DNA of 64,000 nt from Vagococcus fluvialis bH819 (GCF_900163795.1 NZ_FWFD01000018.1:1-64000), one strand, 5' to 3'; shown: positions 23,298 to 32,965, counted from the first letter of the stretch. Notes: generated by a model not told the origin, from the letters alone. A program made the numbers and translations.

Positions 23298-23340
23298 TTC
23301 GAAATTTTTATCATTCGTTAGAGAAGGGAGGTGAATCTTG

Positions 23341-23598
23341 ATGAATGAAAGGACCAAAAAACTGATGGATGATTTGGTTCGTGAATGTCAAAGGGAAGGT
23401 GCTAGTTGTGTTGTTGGTGTGATTAGTGGAAATTCACCTGTTGAAATAGTCACGGGAGGGAATGGCTTAGATGTAGCTATGATTTTACAGATAGGTATGA
23501 ATTCAATTGTTGAAGCTACTGGTATTTCGTCAGAAGTCATTGGTAATTTGATAAGTAATGGAATTAATAGCGAAGGAGTGCTGGCTTATGATATGTAA
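23341..23598 (+). CDS. Small hypothetical protein
   Basis: An 85-residue protein with GGGAGG before ATG 23341. It is mildly hydrophobic and glycine-rich in the centre (ASCVVGVISGNSPVEIVTGGNGLDVAMILQIGMNSIVEATGISSEVIGNLI), with no clear membrane span. No family recognised. It lies 36 bases before the large surface protein on the same strand and is probably co-transcribed with it. Confidence 0.6.
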   Translation: MNERTKKLMDDLVRECQREGASCVVGVISGNSPVEIVTGGNGLDVAMILQIGMNSIVEATGISSEVIGNLISNGINSEGVLAYDM

Positions 23599-23634
23599 GA
23601 TAGAGAAAATTTTAATTGTAAGTGAGGTGTCTTG

Positions 23635-26600
23635 ATGCAAAAATTAAGACGTTTACCTTCTTTATGGTGGCTGATAAGTTTTCTCTTTATTAGTCTTTTT
23701 ATTTTTTTACCACAAGATGTGAACGCTGCGACAGGAAATAGTACGGGAAAAGCTGCGAAATATTATGGTGGTTATGAAACATCTACACCTTGGATAACTA
23801 TTAATGGTATTCCAGCGTTTTGTATTAATCCCGATAAACCTTGGCCAATAAATCAGTCGTATGCAGAAAAAGTTTATTATGATGTAGGAGTATATAATAT
23901 TCTGTATTATGCAGAACAAAAAGGGTATTTTTCAAAAGAAAGTACTTATGTTGATACTTTTGTGGCTTTGAATTGGTACTTAGGCCATAGAACCTATAGG
24001 GCTCAAATGGAAGATCCAACAGTAAAATGGCTATACAATAAAGCTAAAAATCCTGATGCACCTCAAGGTAAATTTGATATTCAGAATAAAGTTCAAACAG
24101 CTACTTTTAAAAGCGGAAATACTTATCAAGAAACTGGTTGGTATAAGCCAGTAAGTAGTGGGACTGGAATTAATTACACGGTGACAGTACCCAAAAATAT
24201 TACTTTAATAACAAATGATAATAAAACTTACCAATCGGGAAAAGTAACACTCAGTCAAAAGCAACAATTTAAACTAAGAGCTAATGTAGATTATTCAGGA
24301 ACTGTTAGTTTAAGTGCAAATACAAATGTTTTATCAAAGTACGCTTTATTATTTTTACCAACATCAGGTAATGTTCAAAATTTAGTATCGATTCAACAAA
24401 AAAATGATCCAACTACAATACCTAATATTAAGGCAACTTTTTACAAACGTACCGCAAAAGGTAATGTGATAAAAAAAGATAATGCGACAGGTGCTGGGCT
24501 TTCAGGAGCTGAATATCAAGTAAAAAATATGACTACAGGTAAAACTTGGTCGGTTACTACTGGAAAAAATGGTTCTATTTCTTGGGGTGAAGCTACTATA
24601 GGTGATAAATTACAAATCACCGAAACAAAAGCTCCCAAAAATTATATTCTTGATGCTACGCCTAAAACATTAACGGTCAAATCAGGAAATAATGATGTGA
24701 CTTTTCGAAATGAAAAGATGGCTGAATTGCAGTTAAAAAAGATTCAGATTTATACGGGAAAAGCCGAAAAAGGTTTACCGATAAAGATTTATACAAAGCG
24801 GGTTCAAACAAGTACAGAAGCTAATAAATCAAGTGTAGAGATTAACGTGTATGACGCTAGTACATCAAAAAAAGTGTTATCACTACCTTATACGATTAAA
24901 GATTTACCTGAAACTGTTGAGTCAGTTATTCCGTCTAATGTGTTAACAGTCAATCAAAAAGTAACTTACATTGCCAAAATTGAAAAGATTGATTCGAAGT
25001 CTACTTTTATTACTAAAGGCTATGAGAGTGTTGATACTGAAGGTTATTCATCTTCTGAAGCTAGCTTAACAATAAAAGCTTCAGAAAAGGAAACACTTAG
25101 TTTTAAAGGTGTGGTTATGACAGAGAGAGAAGTTGGGAAAGATATTAAACGATATTATGAAACGTTTGACATGCCAACTAATAAAATTAAAGAGCAAAAA
25201 ACAGGTTACGGTTTTACACGTGATTTTGCTACAACATATACAAATGATTTACAGACTAGGTTTGATTATGACTTAATCATGCAAGTTGATTCTAAGCTGG
25301 TAGATAGTTTTTATCAGGTATCAGCGAATGATACAATGAGCGACGTTCGTTTAGAACAAACTTTACGTAGTGATTTTGATGGAAAAGATAAGAGATCATT
25401 TCAGCTACCGCATGTTCATGTTGAGAAGAAAACAGGAAATATCTTCATGGATAAACAAGTAGAAAATAAAGATAATCGAATTCGTTATGAACTACGTGAT
25501 GGTGGCCGTAAATTTTATGTGCCTGTATGGGGAGAATTAGGCGAATATAATATAGCGTTAAAAAATGACCAACCTGTAGGAGTCAATCAAATTAATTTTA
25601 GTGTGACAGATACTATTAATATTTACGCTCAAATGGTTGCGACACAAGATTCAAAAACTAAAGATATTGACGAGATACTTATTCAACCAATAGATTCAAA
25701 GAATGCTTTTTCTAATGGAATTCCTGATAATTTTGGTTATATTTCCAAAGGAAAACGGTATTTAACTGATGAAGAAAAAGATTTCTTTTATGAAAAGAAA
25801 TCAAATGAACAGGTATTAATTACTTATCAGGGAGAAAGTGGTAAAAATATTTCGTCTGAAAAGGTAAATATCGGTCAATCTTACCGTATATCAAATGAAA
25901 TACCTGTCAAAACAGGTTACTTCTTTGATGGGTGGCAATCGTCTGTAGACGGTAAAACGTATCGAGTAGGAGATATCATTAAACCCTCTGAAAACGTGGT
26001 ATTTACAGCCGTTTGGACGACTAAAAAAATAGCCGTTGTTTATGATGCTAACGGTGGAATAAAGGCCCCTGTGAATGAAAATTTACAGGCTGGAACAACT
26101 TATACTATTAGTAGTGATTATCCAAGTAGAGAAGGTTTTACTTTCAAAGGGTGGAAATCCTCGCTAGATGGAAAAGTTTTGCCAGCTGGTAGTGTTATGA
26201 CTATTACAAAAGATTTAACGTTAACGGCCCAATGGGAAGTTATCAAGCGGATAATAACTTATGATGATGGTCAAACAAAACAAGAAGTTACTGAAGTTCA
26301 AGGAGCTACGCACAAAATTTCAATTGCTAACCCTACTAAAGCTGGTTTTACCTTTAAAGGTTGGAAATGGGATAGATTATACAAAAAAGACGAAACGATT
26401 AAAGTAGAAAATGAAAATATTTTATTTGAAGCTGTTTGGTCAAGGAATGAAATAGCAATCACTTATATTGGAAATGAAGGTCAAAATATTCCTGATAATG
26501 ATACTAGTTTTGCATTAGGAAACTATACGATTGCTAGTGATCAACCATCAAAAGTTTATTCTCATTTTGTTGGTTGGAAAAATTCAGTTGATAATAAAAT

Positions 26601-28395
26601 TTATCAGCCTAAAGAGATTATTAAAACAGGTGAAGTTGATATTCGCTTGATAGCTCAGTGGGAAGATGAAACCTCTAGTATTATTTATGATTTTAACGGA
26701 GGTACTGGAAACTTCACTAATAGCAAACAATCTATAGGAAAAACATATAAAATTCCAACAGGAACGGCTACAAAATTAGGGTATTCATTAACTGGTTTTG
26801 AAAATAGCTATGATGGAAAAATTTATAAAGTTGGGGATATAATCGACGTACAAGAGGAAGATACAACGTTAACGGCTCAATGGGAAACAGGACGTTATCA
26901 AGTATCTTACGATTCACTAGGCGGAGATAAGACTCCCGATAGTGAAACAATTGGTTATAATCAGTTGTTTTATGTGAGAGATATTATTCCGGCAAAAGAG
27001 GGGTATGTCTTTAAAGGATGGAAATCGTCACAAGATAGCAAGGTTTATGTAGTAGGTGATTCATTTATTGTAACGAAAGATATTGTATTAACGGCAGTAT
27101 GGGAGTTAAAACAATATACGGTCAATTACAACTTAAATGGCGGAACAGGAGCTGTAACTTCGGCTACTGTGAAACATGGCGAAAAACATACTGTTAGTGC
27201 TACGATTCCAACAAAAGAAGGCTATACATTCAAAGGTTGGAAATCTTCAATGGATAGTAAAATTTATGTATCAGGCAATCAAATTGTTGTTATGAAAGAT
27301 ATGACTTTAACGGCTGAATGGGAGATTAAGAAATATTCAGTTACTTATAGTATGAATGGTGGAACAGGAACAATTACTACCGCAACAGTTAATCATGGAA
27401 GCACTCATAAAGTGAGTTCAGTTGTACCAGCTAAAACAGGCTATACATTTAAAGGCTGGCAATCATCTTCAGATAGTAGGCTCTATACATCAGGAAATGA
27501 TATGACGATTAAACAAGATACAACGTTAACGGCAATATGGGTTATTAATCAATATACTGTTAGCTACGGTGTTTCAGGAGGAAATGGTTCTGTTAGTCCA
27601 GTAACGGTTAATTACGGTAGTAAGTATCAAGTGAGTTCAATTGTACCAACAAAAGAAGGCTACAACTTCAAAGGTTGGCAATCTTCTGTAGATAACAAAA
27701 TCTACTCTGTGGGTGATTCTATTGAGGTGACAAGTGATGTATTCCTTCTTGCTGTGTGGGAACTAAAACAGTATACAGTATCATATAACTTAAACGGTGG
27801 AACGGGACAATTTAATTCTTCAACAGTGAGTCATGGAACGCTCCATACGATTTCTATTGAGATTCCTAAAAGAACGGGTTATATCTTTAAAGGTTGGAAA
27901 TCATCAACAGGTGGAAATGCCAATATAGGAGGTAAGTTTACTGTTACTGGAGATACGATTTTAACGGCTCAATGGGAATTAAAAACTTATTCGATTAATT
28001 TTGTTGGAACTGATAATAGTAAAATTTCCCCTGAATTCTTATCACTTAAGAGTGTACCAGGGAAAACTACTGCTAAACATGGAACAAGTTACACCTTAGC
28101 AGCAACTAAACCACGTCGTATTGAGTATACTTATGAGTTTACATTTACGGGTTGGAAAGAGAAAAACACTGGAAAAGTTTACCAACCAGGTTCTAAATTA
28201 ACAATTGATGGAGATAAAACTTTTGTGGCTCAATGGAAAACAACAGGAAATATTCATATTGTTGTATATGGTGATACACTTTGGAGCTTATCTAGAAAAT
28301 ACTATGGTGATTCTCTTCAATACAACAAATTGAAAACATTAAACAAACTTAAAACGGATCGAATTGATGTACATCAAATATTAAGATACAAATAA
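23635..28395 (+). CDS. Large surface protein: thioester-like domain, Cna-B domain, 11 InlB-type B repeats, LysM anchor
   Basis: A 1586-residue secreted protein. Residues 1-32 are a signal peptide ending in DVNAA. A TED/TQXA-like domain follows (ITINGIPAFCINP, Cys63), then a Cna-B-type domain at about residues 280-360 (KKDNATGAGLSGAEYQVKN ... ITETKAPKNYILD). From about residue 720 there are eleven repeats of about 65-75 residues of the Listeria-Bacteroides/InlB B type (YTVxYNLNGGTG ... GYTFKGWKSS ... LTAQWE). The last 45 residues are a LysM domain (VVYGDTLWSLSRKYYGD). There is no LPXTG motif, so the protein is probably held to peptidoglycan by LysM. It likely promotes mating-pair contact. The glutamine of the TQxA motif seems missing (DTFVALNW), so a thioester may not form. 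Confidence 0.85.
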   Translation: MQKLRRLPSLWWLISFLFISLFIFLPQDVNAATGNSTGKAAKYYGGYETSTPWITINGIPAFCINPDKPWPINQSYAEKVYYDVGVYNILYYAEQKGYFSKESTYVDTFVALNWYLGHRTYRAQMEDPTVKWLYNKAKNPDAPQGKFDIQNKVQTATFKSGNTYQETGWYKPVSSGTGINYTVTVPKNITLITNDNKTYQSGKVTLSQKQQFKLRANVDYSGTVSLSANTNVLSKYALLFLPTSGNVQNLVSIQQKNDPTTIPNIKATFYKRTAKGNVIKKDNATGAGLSGAEYQVKNMTTGKTWSVTTGKNGSISWGEATIGDKLQITETKAPKNYILDATPKTLTVKSGNNDVTFRNEKMAELQLKKIQIYTGKAEKGLPIKIYTKRVQTSTEANKSSVEINVYDASTSKKVLSLPYTIKDLPETVESVIPSNVLTVNQKVTYIAKIEKIDSKSTFITKGYESVDTEGYSSSEASLTIKASEKETLSFKGVVMTEREVGKDIKRYYETFDMPTNKIKEQKTGYGFTRDFATTYTNDLQTRFDYDLIMQVDSKLVDSFYQVSANDTMSDVRLEQTLRSDFDGKDKRSFQLPHVHVEKKTGNIFMDKQVENKDNRIRYELRDGGRKFYVPVWGELGEYNIALKNDQPVGVNQINFSVTDTINIYAQMVATQDSKTKDIDEILIQPIDSKNAFSNGIPDNFGYISKGKRYLTDEEKDFFYEKKSNEQVLITYQGESGKNISSEKVNIGQSYRISNEIPVKTGYFFDGWQSSVDGKTYRVGDIIKPSENVVFTAVWTTKKIAVVYDANGGIKAPVNENLQAGTTYTISSDYPSREGFTFKGWKSSLDGKVLPAGSVMTITKDLTLTAQWEVIKRIITYDDGQTKQEVTEVQGATHKISIANPTKAGFTFKGWKWDRLYKKDETIKVENENILFEAVWSRNEIAITYIGNEGQNIPDNDTSFALGNYTIASDQPSKVYSHFVGWKNSVDNKIYQPKEIIKTGEVDIRLIAQWEDETSSIIYDFNGGTGNFTNSKQSIGKTYKIPTGTATKLGYSLTGFENSYDGKIYKVGDIIDVQEEDTTLTAQWETGRYQVSYDSLGGDKTPDSETIGYNQLFYVRDIIPAKEGYVFKGWKSSQDSKVYVVGDSFIVTKDIVLTAVWELKQYTVNYNLNGGTGAVTSATVKHGEKHTVSATIPTKEGYTFKGWKSSMDSKIYVSGNQIVVMKDMTLTAEWEIKKYSVTYSMNGGTGTITTATVNHGSTHKVSSVVPAKTGYTFKGWQSSSDSRLYTSGNDMTIKQDTTLTAIWVINQYTVSYGVSGGNGSVSPVTVNYGSKYQVSSIVPTKEGYNFKGWQSSVDNKIYSVGDSIEVTSDVFLLAVWELKQYTVSYNLNGGTGQFNSSTVSHGTLHTISIEIPKRTGYIFKGWKSSTGGNANIGGKFTVTGDTILTAQWELKTYSINFVGTDNSKISPEFLSLKSVPGKTTAKHGTSYTLAATKPRRIEYTYEFTFTGWKEKNTGKVYQPGSKLTIDGDKTFVAQWKTTGNIHIVVYGDTLWSLSRKYYGDSLQYNKLKTLNKLKTDRIDVHQILRYK

Positions 28396-28399
28396 CTAG

Positions 28400-28440
28400 A
28401 AGCACCTGACATTTTTCTTATAATGTGAGGTGCTTTTTTA
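28400..28440 (+). terminator. Terminator after the surface protein gene
   Basis: AAGCACCTGACATT / AATGTGAGGTGCTT (one mismatch) with a T run, five bases after the stop codon. Confidence 0.85.
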
Positions 28441-28469
28441 TTGATTATAGTATGAAAGGAAAGGATGTT

Positions 28470-28718
28470 ATGAAGTCAAAATTACAAATTAAACGTGAAA
28501 GTTTAGGCATTTCTATAGATGATTTAGCAACAAAAAGCTTAATGTATGGAGAATGTGGTTCATTTGGTCACATGATATTAACTATAAAATCAATAGAGAA
28601 AGGTGAGTTATTGTGTACCAAACCTCGTAAAACTTATGAATGGGCATGTTTAGCTGAAGCTTTGGGGTGCTTAGTAGATGATATTTATTATTCATTTGAG
28701 ACCAGGATAAAAAAATAA
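28470..28718 (+). CDS. Small XRE-like helix-turn-helix regulator
   Basis: An 82-residue protein from ATG 28470 (AAAGGAAAGG upstream; an outer start at 28425 lies inside the preceding terminator). It begins KSKLQIKRESLGISIDDLATKSLM like a Cro/CI helix-turn-helix and continues with IKSIEKGELLCTKPRKTYEWACLAEALGCLVDDIY, the usual second half. It is placed at the start of the second transfer operon, directly after a terminator, so it may regulate transfer genes. Confidence 0.65.
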   Translation: MKSKLQIKRESLGISIDDLATKSLMYGECGSFGHMILTIKSIEKGELLCTKPRKTYEWACLAEALGCLVDDIYYSFETRIKK

Positions 28719-28748
28719 ACGGTCAAAACGATTAAATTGGAGTGAATT

Positions 28749-29186
28749 ATGAAGATGGCAAAAGTAAGAGACGATATTTTATTAACTGCAATAAATGGAC
28801 TAGAAAATAAAGATTACAAAGCAGCTCTTGAAGAAATTATGATGTTAGCTACTCTATCTGATAAACAAACAGCGTATAAGAAAGGTTTTGAATTAAGTTC
28901 AAAAGCTAGAGATCTTGTGACAATTGAAGATATTAATCTAAAGTATTACAAAGCAAAATATGGTTATCTTAACAAATATCCAGTTATTCAGTTAACGTTG
29001 GATTACATTCAAATGCCAAGTCAATTCTTTTTAGAAATATATCGTTTTGAGTACATTCCAAAGGAAAAAGTTATGAAAGAAGTTAGCGAATTGATTCAAT
29101 CTATTCAGTTTAAAAGAAAACTTTTTTCTACTTATGGCGGTCAAATGGATTCTACCTTAAATTTGTTTAAAACAATCTATGCGTAA
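28749..29186 (+). CDS. Hypothetical transfer-operon protein
   Basis: A 145-residue soluble, mainly helical protein (DDILLTAINGLENKDYKAALEEIMMLATLSDKQTAYKKGFELSSKARDL) with TGGAGTG as ribosome site. No signal peptide, membrane span or known motif. It stands between the HTH gene and the Tad-like module and ends 16 bases before the next gene, so it is part of the operon. No function can be assigned. Confidence 0.55.
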   Translation: MKMAKVRDDILLTAINGLENKDYKAALEEIMMLATLSDKQTAYKKGFELSSKARDLVTIEDINLKYYKAKYGYLNKYPVIQLTLDYIQMPSQFFLEIYRFEYIPKEKVMKEVSELIQSIQFKRKLFSTYGGQMDSTLNLFKTIYA

Positions 29187-29202
29187 GATAAGGAGGAAAT
29201 AA

Positions 29203-29586
29203 GTGAAAAATACAGGTCTTTTAATTGGTTTTGGTAGTTTTCTATTACTGGCAATCTTTGGTTTTTGTTTCTATCTTTTTTCAGCAAATAGAGAAGATTT
29301 TAAAGTGCAAGAATTAAATGTGATGGCAAAAAATGAGCTAGTTTCTAATTTTGATTATTCTTCTAGAATTACTGAAGGAGTTAGTTTTTTTGACCAAGAA
29401 GCTTTTGAAACTAAAGTTCGCTCAGGTATTCCCAAAAATTTTAAAAAAGGTTCGCAAGTTACATTTACCTATTTAAAAGAAGCAACAGGAACGGTTAAGA
29501 GCGTTCGAATTGTTGTAAATGAAGGGAAAAATATCTACCAAACAACGCTATTAGCTAATATTAATGAAGGAAAGGGGAAAGAATGA
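29203..29586 (+). CDS. Single-span extracytoplasmic protein of the Tad-like module
   Basis: A 127-residue protein starting at GTG 29203 behind AAGGAGGAA. It has an N-terminal membrane anchor (LLIGFGSFLLLAIFGFCFYLF) and a small, probably beta-rich outer domain. The stop overlaps the start of the Tad/VirB11-like ATPase gene (ATGA). Its position right before the ATPase resembles the CpaB/TadG-type or pseudopilin accessory genes of Tad loci, but the sequence gives no clear family match. Confidence 0.6.
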   Translation: MKNTGLLIGFGSFLLLAIFGFCFYLFSANREDFKVQELNVMAKNELVSNFDYSSRITEGVSFFDQEAFETKVRSGIPKNFKKGSQVTFTYLKEATGTVKSVRIVVNEGKNIYQTTLLANINEGKGKE

Positions 29587-30899
29587 AAGAAGTATTAAAT
29601 ATGTTGTATGAACAACAACCTAATTTAAAAGAAACACAAAGAGTTACTGAGCAACAGCTGGAACGAGAAAAAGTGATGAAAGAAGTCATAACAGCTGTAA
29701 AAAAACATATTGATTTAAAGCACCCTGAATTAAAGATTGCTTCATTGAAGAATCAAGAAAAAAGGGAAGAGTTAGAGAAAATAGTTCGTCAAATCGTCTC
29801 ACAAAAGAAAGAATTGTCAGAAGATGAAAAAAGAAGAATTATTCCTACTATAGTTGGTTTTGGCTTTGTTGAAACGGTGCTTGCTCTTGATCCTACCGCA
29901 ACAGATATACGCTTTAATGGAACTCAGGTTATTATAGAGAATCCTAATAAGAAATATTTGTATCCTCACCCTGTCGAAGAAAGAGAAGTCCAGGCATTAA
30001 TAAATAGATATGCTAACTTTTCAGGTGATAATTTTAATAAAGAACACCCTAATTTACCTGTTCAAATAGGAAACGTTAGGGTAGATGCCATTCATAAATC
30101 AAATGCTCCTTATGGAACAGTCTTAGCTTTAAGAATTAGTCGAAAAAATATGGTTTATTCTAAGGACTATTTTTCAATTGGTCCTGATTCTGTTAGAAAA
30201 TTATTATTGGCTTTTATATCTAGCCATTTAAGTATCTTTGTAGCTGGTGAAGTAGGTTCTTCTAAAACAGAATTACAAAAATATTTAGTAGAACCGATTC
30301 CGTTTGACGAAACTATTTTTCTAATTGAAGAAATTCCGGAAACGCATTTAAAAGAATTATATCCGGATAAAGATATCTCTAGTACAGCCGAACAGGGCGG
30401 AAACATGACGATTTCAAGTTTACTGAAGGCTTCCAAACGTCAAAATGCCACGTGGGTTATTTTAACAGAGGTACGTTCATCTGAAGCCTATCATCTAGTT
30501 CAATTGTTAAAGAGTGACCATAAGGTTATCTCAACAATGCACTCTAAGTCTGTTTATACGATTCCGTCAACACTAACAGGAATGATTGCGGAACATTACC
30601 CTATTAATGAGGAAAACTATATCAGACAAATTCATGAGTCATTAGATATAGGCATTCAATTAAGTAAGAGAAAAATCAATGGCAAAACGTATCGTTGGAT
30701 AAAAGAATTGTGTGAATATACAAAAGATGGCGTTCAAATGATCTTTACTCAACGATTAAATGCAAAAGGGGAATTAATAGCTACATATTATGGTCTGTCA
30801 GATAACTTGAGAGAAGTTATTACAGATTATGGAAAAGAAAGTGAAATACTTGATTTTGAAAAAGAGTGTCAAGAATTTCATAAGAAAATGGGTGAGTAA
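29583..30899 (+). CDS. CpaF/TadA/VirB11-type secretion ATPase
   Basis: A 438-residue member of the type II/IV secretion NTPases. Walker A reads AGEVGSSKTEL (about residues 221-231, with Ser-Ser instead of the more common GSGKT), followed by the Asp-box region FLIEEIPETHL, the segment TISSLLKASKRQNATWVILTEVRSSEA (Walker B-like) and the His-box VISTMHSKSV. The N-terminal domain (RRIIPTIVGFGFVETVLALDPTATDIRFNG) is typical of CpaF/TadA. It would power pilin polymerisation or substrate transfer at the membrane. Two TadB/TadC-like genes follow without gaps, which argues for a Tad-type role instead of a simple VirB11. Confidence 0.88.
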   Translation: MKEVLNMLYEQQPNLKETQRVTEQQLEREKVMKEVITAVKKHIDLKHPELKIASLKNQEKREELEKIVRQIVSQKKELSEDEKRRIIPTIVGFGFVETVLALDPTATDIRFNGTQVIIENPNKKYLYPHPVEEREVQALINRYANFSGDNFNKEHPNLPVQIGNVRVDAIHKSNAPYGTVLALRISRKNMVYSKDYFSIGPDSVRKLLLAFISSHLSIFVAGEVGSSKTELQKYLVEPIPFDETIFLIEEIPETHLKELYPDKDISSTAEQGGNMTISSLLKASKRQNATWVILTEVRSSEAYHLVQLLKSDHKVISTMHSKSVYTIPSTLTGMIAEHYPINEENYIRQIHESLDIGIQLSKRKINGKTYRWIKELCEYTKDGVQMIFTQRLNAKGELIATYYGLSDNLREVITDYGKESEILDFEKECQEFHKKMGE

Positions 30900-31721
30900 G
30901 TGGGAACGGTAGGGAAAAAGAGATATAGCATTGATGAATTAAGAGCTTTTAAGCTCGCTTATGGCCGTTCAATTCAAGGTGAAGATTATCTTATTAATAT
31001 TATTATTCCAGCTATCTTAGGTGGTGTAATGGCTCATTTGCTATTGCATTATATTCTATTAACAATTGCTATGACCATTTTTGGTGGTGTCTATGGCTAC
31101 TTTATTTTGTTTCCAGCTAATATCAAGAGATTTTATGAAAGAAATTCATTCGATCAGCGAAATAAATTTGTAAACAATATTACTCAGGTTATGTCAGCAC
31201 CCTCTATAACTGTCTATGTGGTTTTAAATGACATGATAGATTTATATAGTGGTGAATTTAAAGAGCGTTTAATCGTTCTTGTTTCTCAATTGTCAGATGC
31301 TTCTACTGATGAATATCATGAGTATTTTCAACAATTCGCTTCTTATTATGATAAAGATGTAATTTTTACTCAGTATATAGATATTTTAGAAACAAGTTCA
31401 GTTGAAGGAACTAATAATTTAGAGTCATTAAAGAAAACAACAACTTTTCATAATGATATTAAAACATTTAGAAATATGTTAGTAGAAAATAAAAATAGAG
31501 CTCTTAAATATGCGAAAGCGGGGCATTCATTAATTTTATTACTAATTATTGCATGTCATTTTAGGATAGAACCAATTACATTTGAAAATTACTTAAAATA
31601 CTTTAGTCACCATCCAATAGGTTGGGGAGTAAGTATTTTTTATTTATTCGGTGTGTTGCATACTATGACTCATTTTATGAAAACATATTTTGATGATGAT
31701 GTCTTGGAGGTTGATATGTAG
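30900..31721 (+). CDS. TadB-like integral membrane protein
   Basis: A 273-residue protein starting at GTG 30900, immediately after the ATPase stop. It has two adjacent membrane spans near residues 30-80, a cytoplasmic helical domain (FDQRNKFVNNITQVMSAPSITVYVVLNDMIDLYSGEFKERLIVLVSQLSD...), and two further spans near the C-terminus. This N-terminal pair / helical domain / C-terminal pair layout is that of TadB and other GspF-type platform proteins. The stop overlaps the next GTG by one base, so translation is coupled. Confidence 0.7.
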   Translation: MGTVGKKRYSIDELRAFKLAYGRSIQGEDYLINIIIPAILGGVMAHLLLHYILLTIAMTIFGGVYGYFILFPANIKRFYERNSFDQRNKFVNNITQVMSAPSITVYVVLNDMIDLYSGEFKERLIVLVSQLSDASTDEYHEYFQQFASYYDKDVIFTQYIDILETSSVEGTNNLESLKKTTTFHNDIKTFRNMLVENKNRALKYAKAGHSLILLLIIACHFRIEPITFENYLKYFSHHPIGWGVSIFYLFGVLHTMTHFMKTYFDDDVLEVDM

Positions 31722-32449
31722 TGAATAAAGTTCAATTATTTATCATAAAAACAATGGAAAAAGATTTTTTAGAAAAAGCAGAATTTATTGGTTATTCAGA
31801 AGAGGAAGCCGTAGGGTTGCAGTTTAAACGACTTATGATGTCTTTGGTTTATCTGTTAATTGCTACGTTTTTCTTAACTCAAAAACTTTGGACTGCGTCT
31901 ATTATATTTATTGTTCTTGGTTTTTTTGCTTATAAAACAAGATACTTTCGAATTCAATCAGCTTACAAAAATGCCAGGTACAATCAACAAATTTCTTATT
32001 CTATTTTTACTCGTTTAGTTGATACGTATTTAACTAGTGGTGAAAGTTTATATACGATTTTTGGGAAAATTTCTACTCGGTTAAAATCAAAACAATCTCA
32101 ATCAAGTATTGCTCGTTTGATGGGAAAAATTCAGGAAGATCCTGAAAATAAAAAAGCTTTTCAAGAATTTGGTCGTGAGCTTTCTGTGACAGATGATGCT
32201 CAAAATTTTATGACAACGTTGTACTATTCACAATTTACAACAGATGATAAATCAGTTGTAAAGGAGCTAGGACAGATGGCTGTTAAAGAGGTGTTAGATA
32301 CAATTGGTGAAATTGTTGAGATTAAAACGAATCAAATTGAAAAATTTGGACGAATATTTTTGTATGTGTCATTGATATTAATTGTGGGAATTTTAATGGC
32401 ATTTGCAGTAATGCACTTTGATCAAGTTATGACACCAATGCAACAATAA
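31721..32449 (+). CDS. TadC-like integral membrane protein
   Basis: A 242-residue protein starting at GTG 31721, overlapping the previous stop. Layout parallels the preceding gene: two spans near residues 35-75, a cytoplasmic helical domain (ARYNQQISYSIFTRLVDTYLTSGESLYTIFGKISTRLKSKQ... MTTLYYSQFTTDDKSVVKELGQMAVKEVLDTIGEIVEIKTNQIEKFG) and a final span (IFLYVSLILIVGILMAFAVM). GspF/TadC-type platform proteins have this form. With the preceding protein it would make the membrane platform for the CpaF-like ATPase. Confidence 0.7.
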   Translation: MNKVQLFIIKTMEKDFLEKAEFIGYSEEEAVGLQFKRLMMSLVYLLIATFFLTQKLWTASIIFIVLGFFAYKTRYFRIQSAYKNARYNQQISYSIFTRLVDTYLTSGESLYTIFGKISTRLKSKQSQSSIARLMGKIQEDPENKKAFQEFGRELSVTDDAQNFMTTLYYSQFTTDDKSVVKELGQMAVKEVLDTIGEIVEIKTNQIEKFGRIFLYVSLILIVGILMAFAVMHFDQVMTPMQQ

Positions 32450-32462
32450 GGAGGAGGAATAA

Positions 32463-32822
32463 ATGAGACAAATTAATGCGAATATTATTCACTATCTTCT
32501 TTTAATTATTTTTATTTTGTGTGGTTTATCTGTGTGGGACGTGGGTATTCAAGTTAGTAAATTTTCAAATTACAGAAAAACAGTTAATGAAAACGTCGCT
32601 AGATATGGTGGATTAACACCTACTGCTATGGAAAAAATAAACTCAAATAGTAAAACTTACGCTGACAATCGCTTTTCTATTATTTCAAATGAGTTAGGAG
32701 TTAAAAAAAAATATGGTGAAATCATCAATTATCAAATTAAGCAAGAATATGAAATAAAAATATTAATCAATAAAAAAGTCACACGTTATACAGATTGTTC
32801 AGTTACAAGTGAGGTCAGATAA
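32463..32822 (+). CDS. TadE-like/DUF4320-type pseudopilin
   Basis: A 119-residue protein with GGAGGAGGAAT before the ATG. It has one N-terminal hydrophobic helix (IIHYLLLIIFILCGLSVWDVGIQVSKF) followed by a small extracellular domain (RYGGLTPTAMEKINSNSKTYADNRFSIISNELGVKKKYGEIINYQIKQEYEIKILI). The helix and following alpha/beta domain resemble TadE-type minor pilins; a DUF4320-type label is also possible. It overlaps the next small gene through TAATG. It would insert in the membrane and be polymerised or act as a tip subunit. Confidence 0.65.
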   Translation: MRQINANIIHYLLLIIFILCGLSVWDVGIQVSKFSNYRKTVNENVARYGGLTPTAMEKINSNSKTYADNRFSIISNELGVKKKYGEIINYQIKQEYEIKILINKKVTRYTDCSVTSEVR

Positions 32823-32965
32823 TGAAAGAAATGATTTACGAAGTAGGTTCATTTGTTTTTTTAGGAATAATTATTGTCGCTCTATTAGGAGCGTTACACC
32901 ATTTTTTCCCACATTTAATAGAAACAATTAGTCAGTATTTAAGAGGTCGAACTCCTAGGTATTGA
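32822..32965 (+). CDS. 47-residue membrane peptide of the pilin-like group
   Basis: ATG 32822 overlaps the preceding stop (TAATG). It encodes MKEMIYEVGSFVFLGIIIVALLGALHHFF and a basic end (RGRTPRY). The start MKExIxEVG and hydrophobic helix recall the two following pilin-like genes (MKELIQEIG). It is one of three consecutive short hydrophobic proteins, probably minor subunits of the Tad-like structure. Confidence 0.6.
   Translation: MKEMIYEVGSFVFLGIIIVALLGALHHFFPHLIETISQYLRGRTPRY

Noticed and set aside
23707-24019. Minus-strand ORFs inside the surface protein gene
   Set aside because: They lie within a long well-supported gene, have odd composition and no ribosome site.
25800-28250. Regularly spaced repeats that could suggest a CRISPR array
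   Set aside because: The repeats are about 200-220 bases long, are in frame and encode the InlB-type protein repeats (GYTFKGW...LTAQWE); no short identical repeats with unique spacers exist.
23635-28395. Sortase-anchored (LPXTG) reading of the large surface protein
   Set aside because: There is no LPXTG motif, membrane span or basic tail at the C-terminus; the end is a LysM domain.
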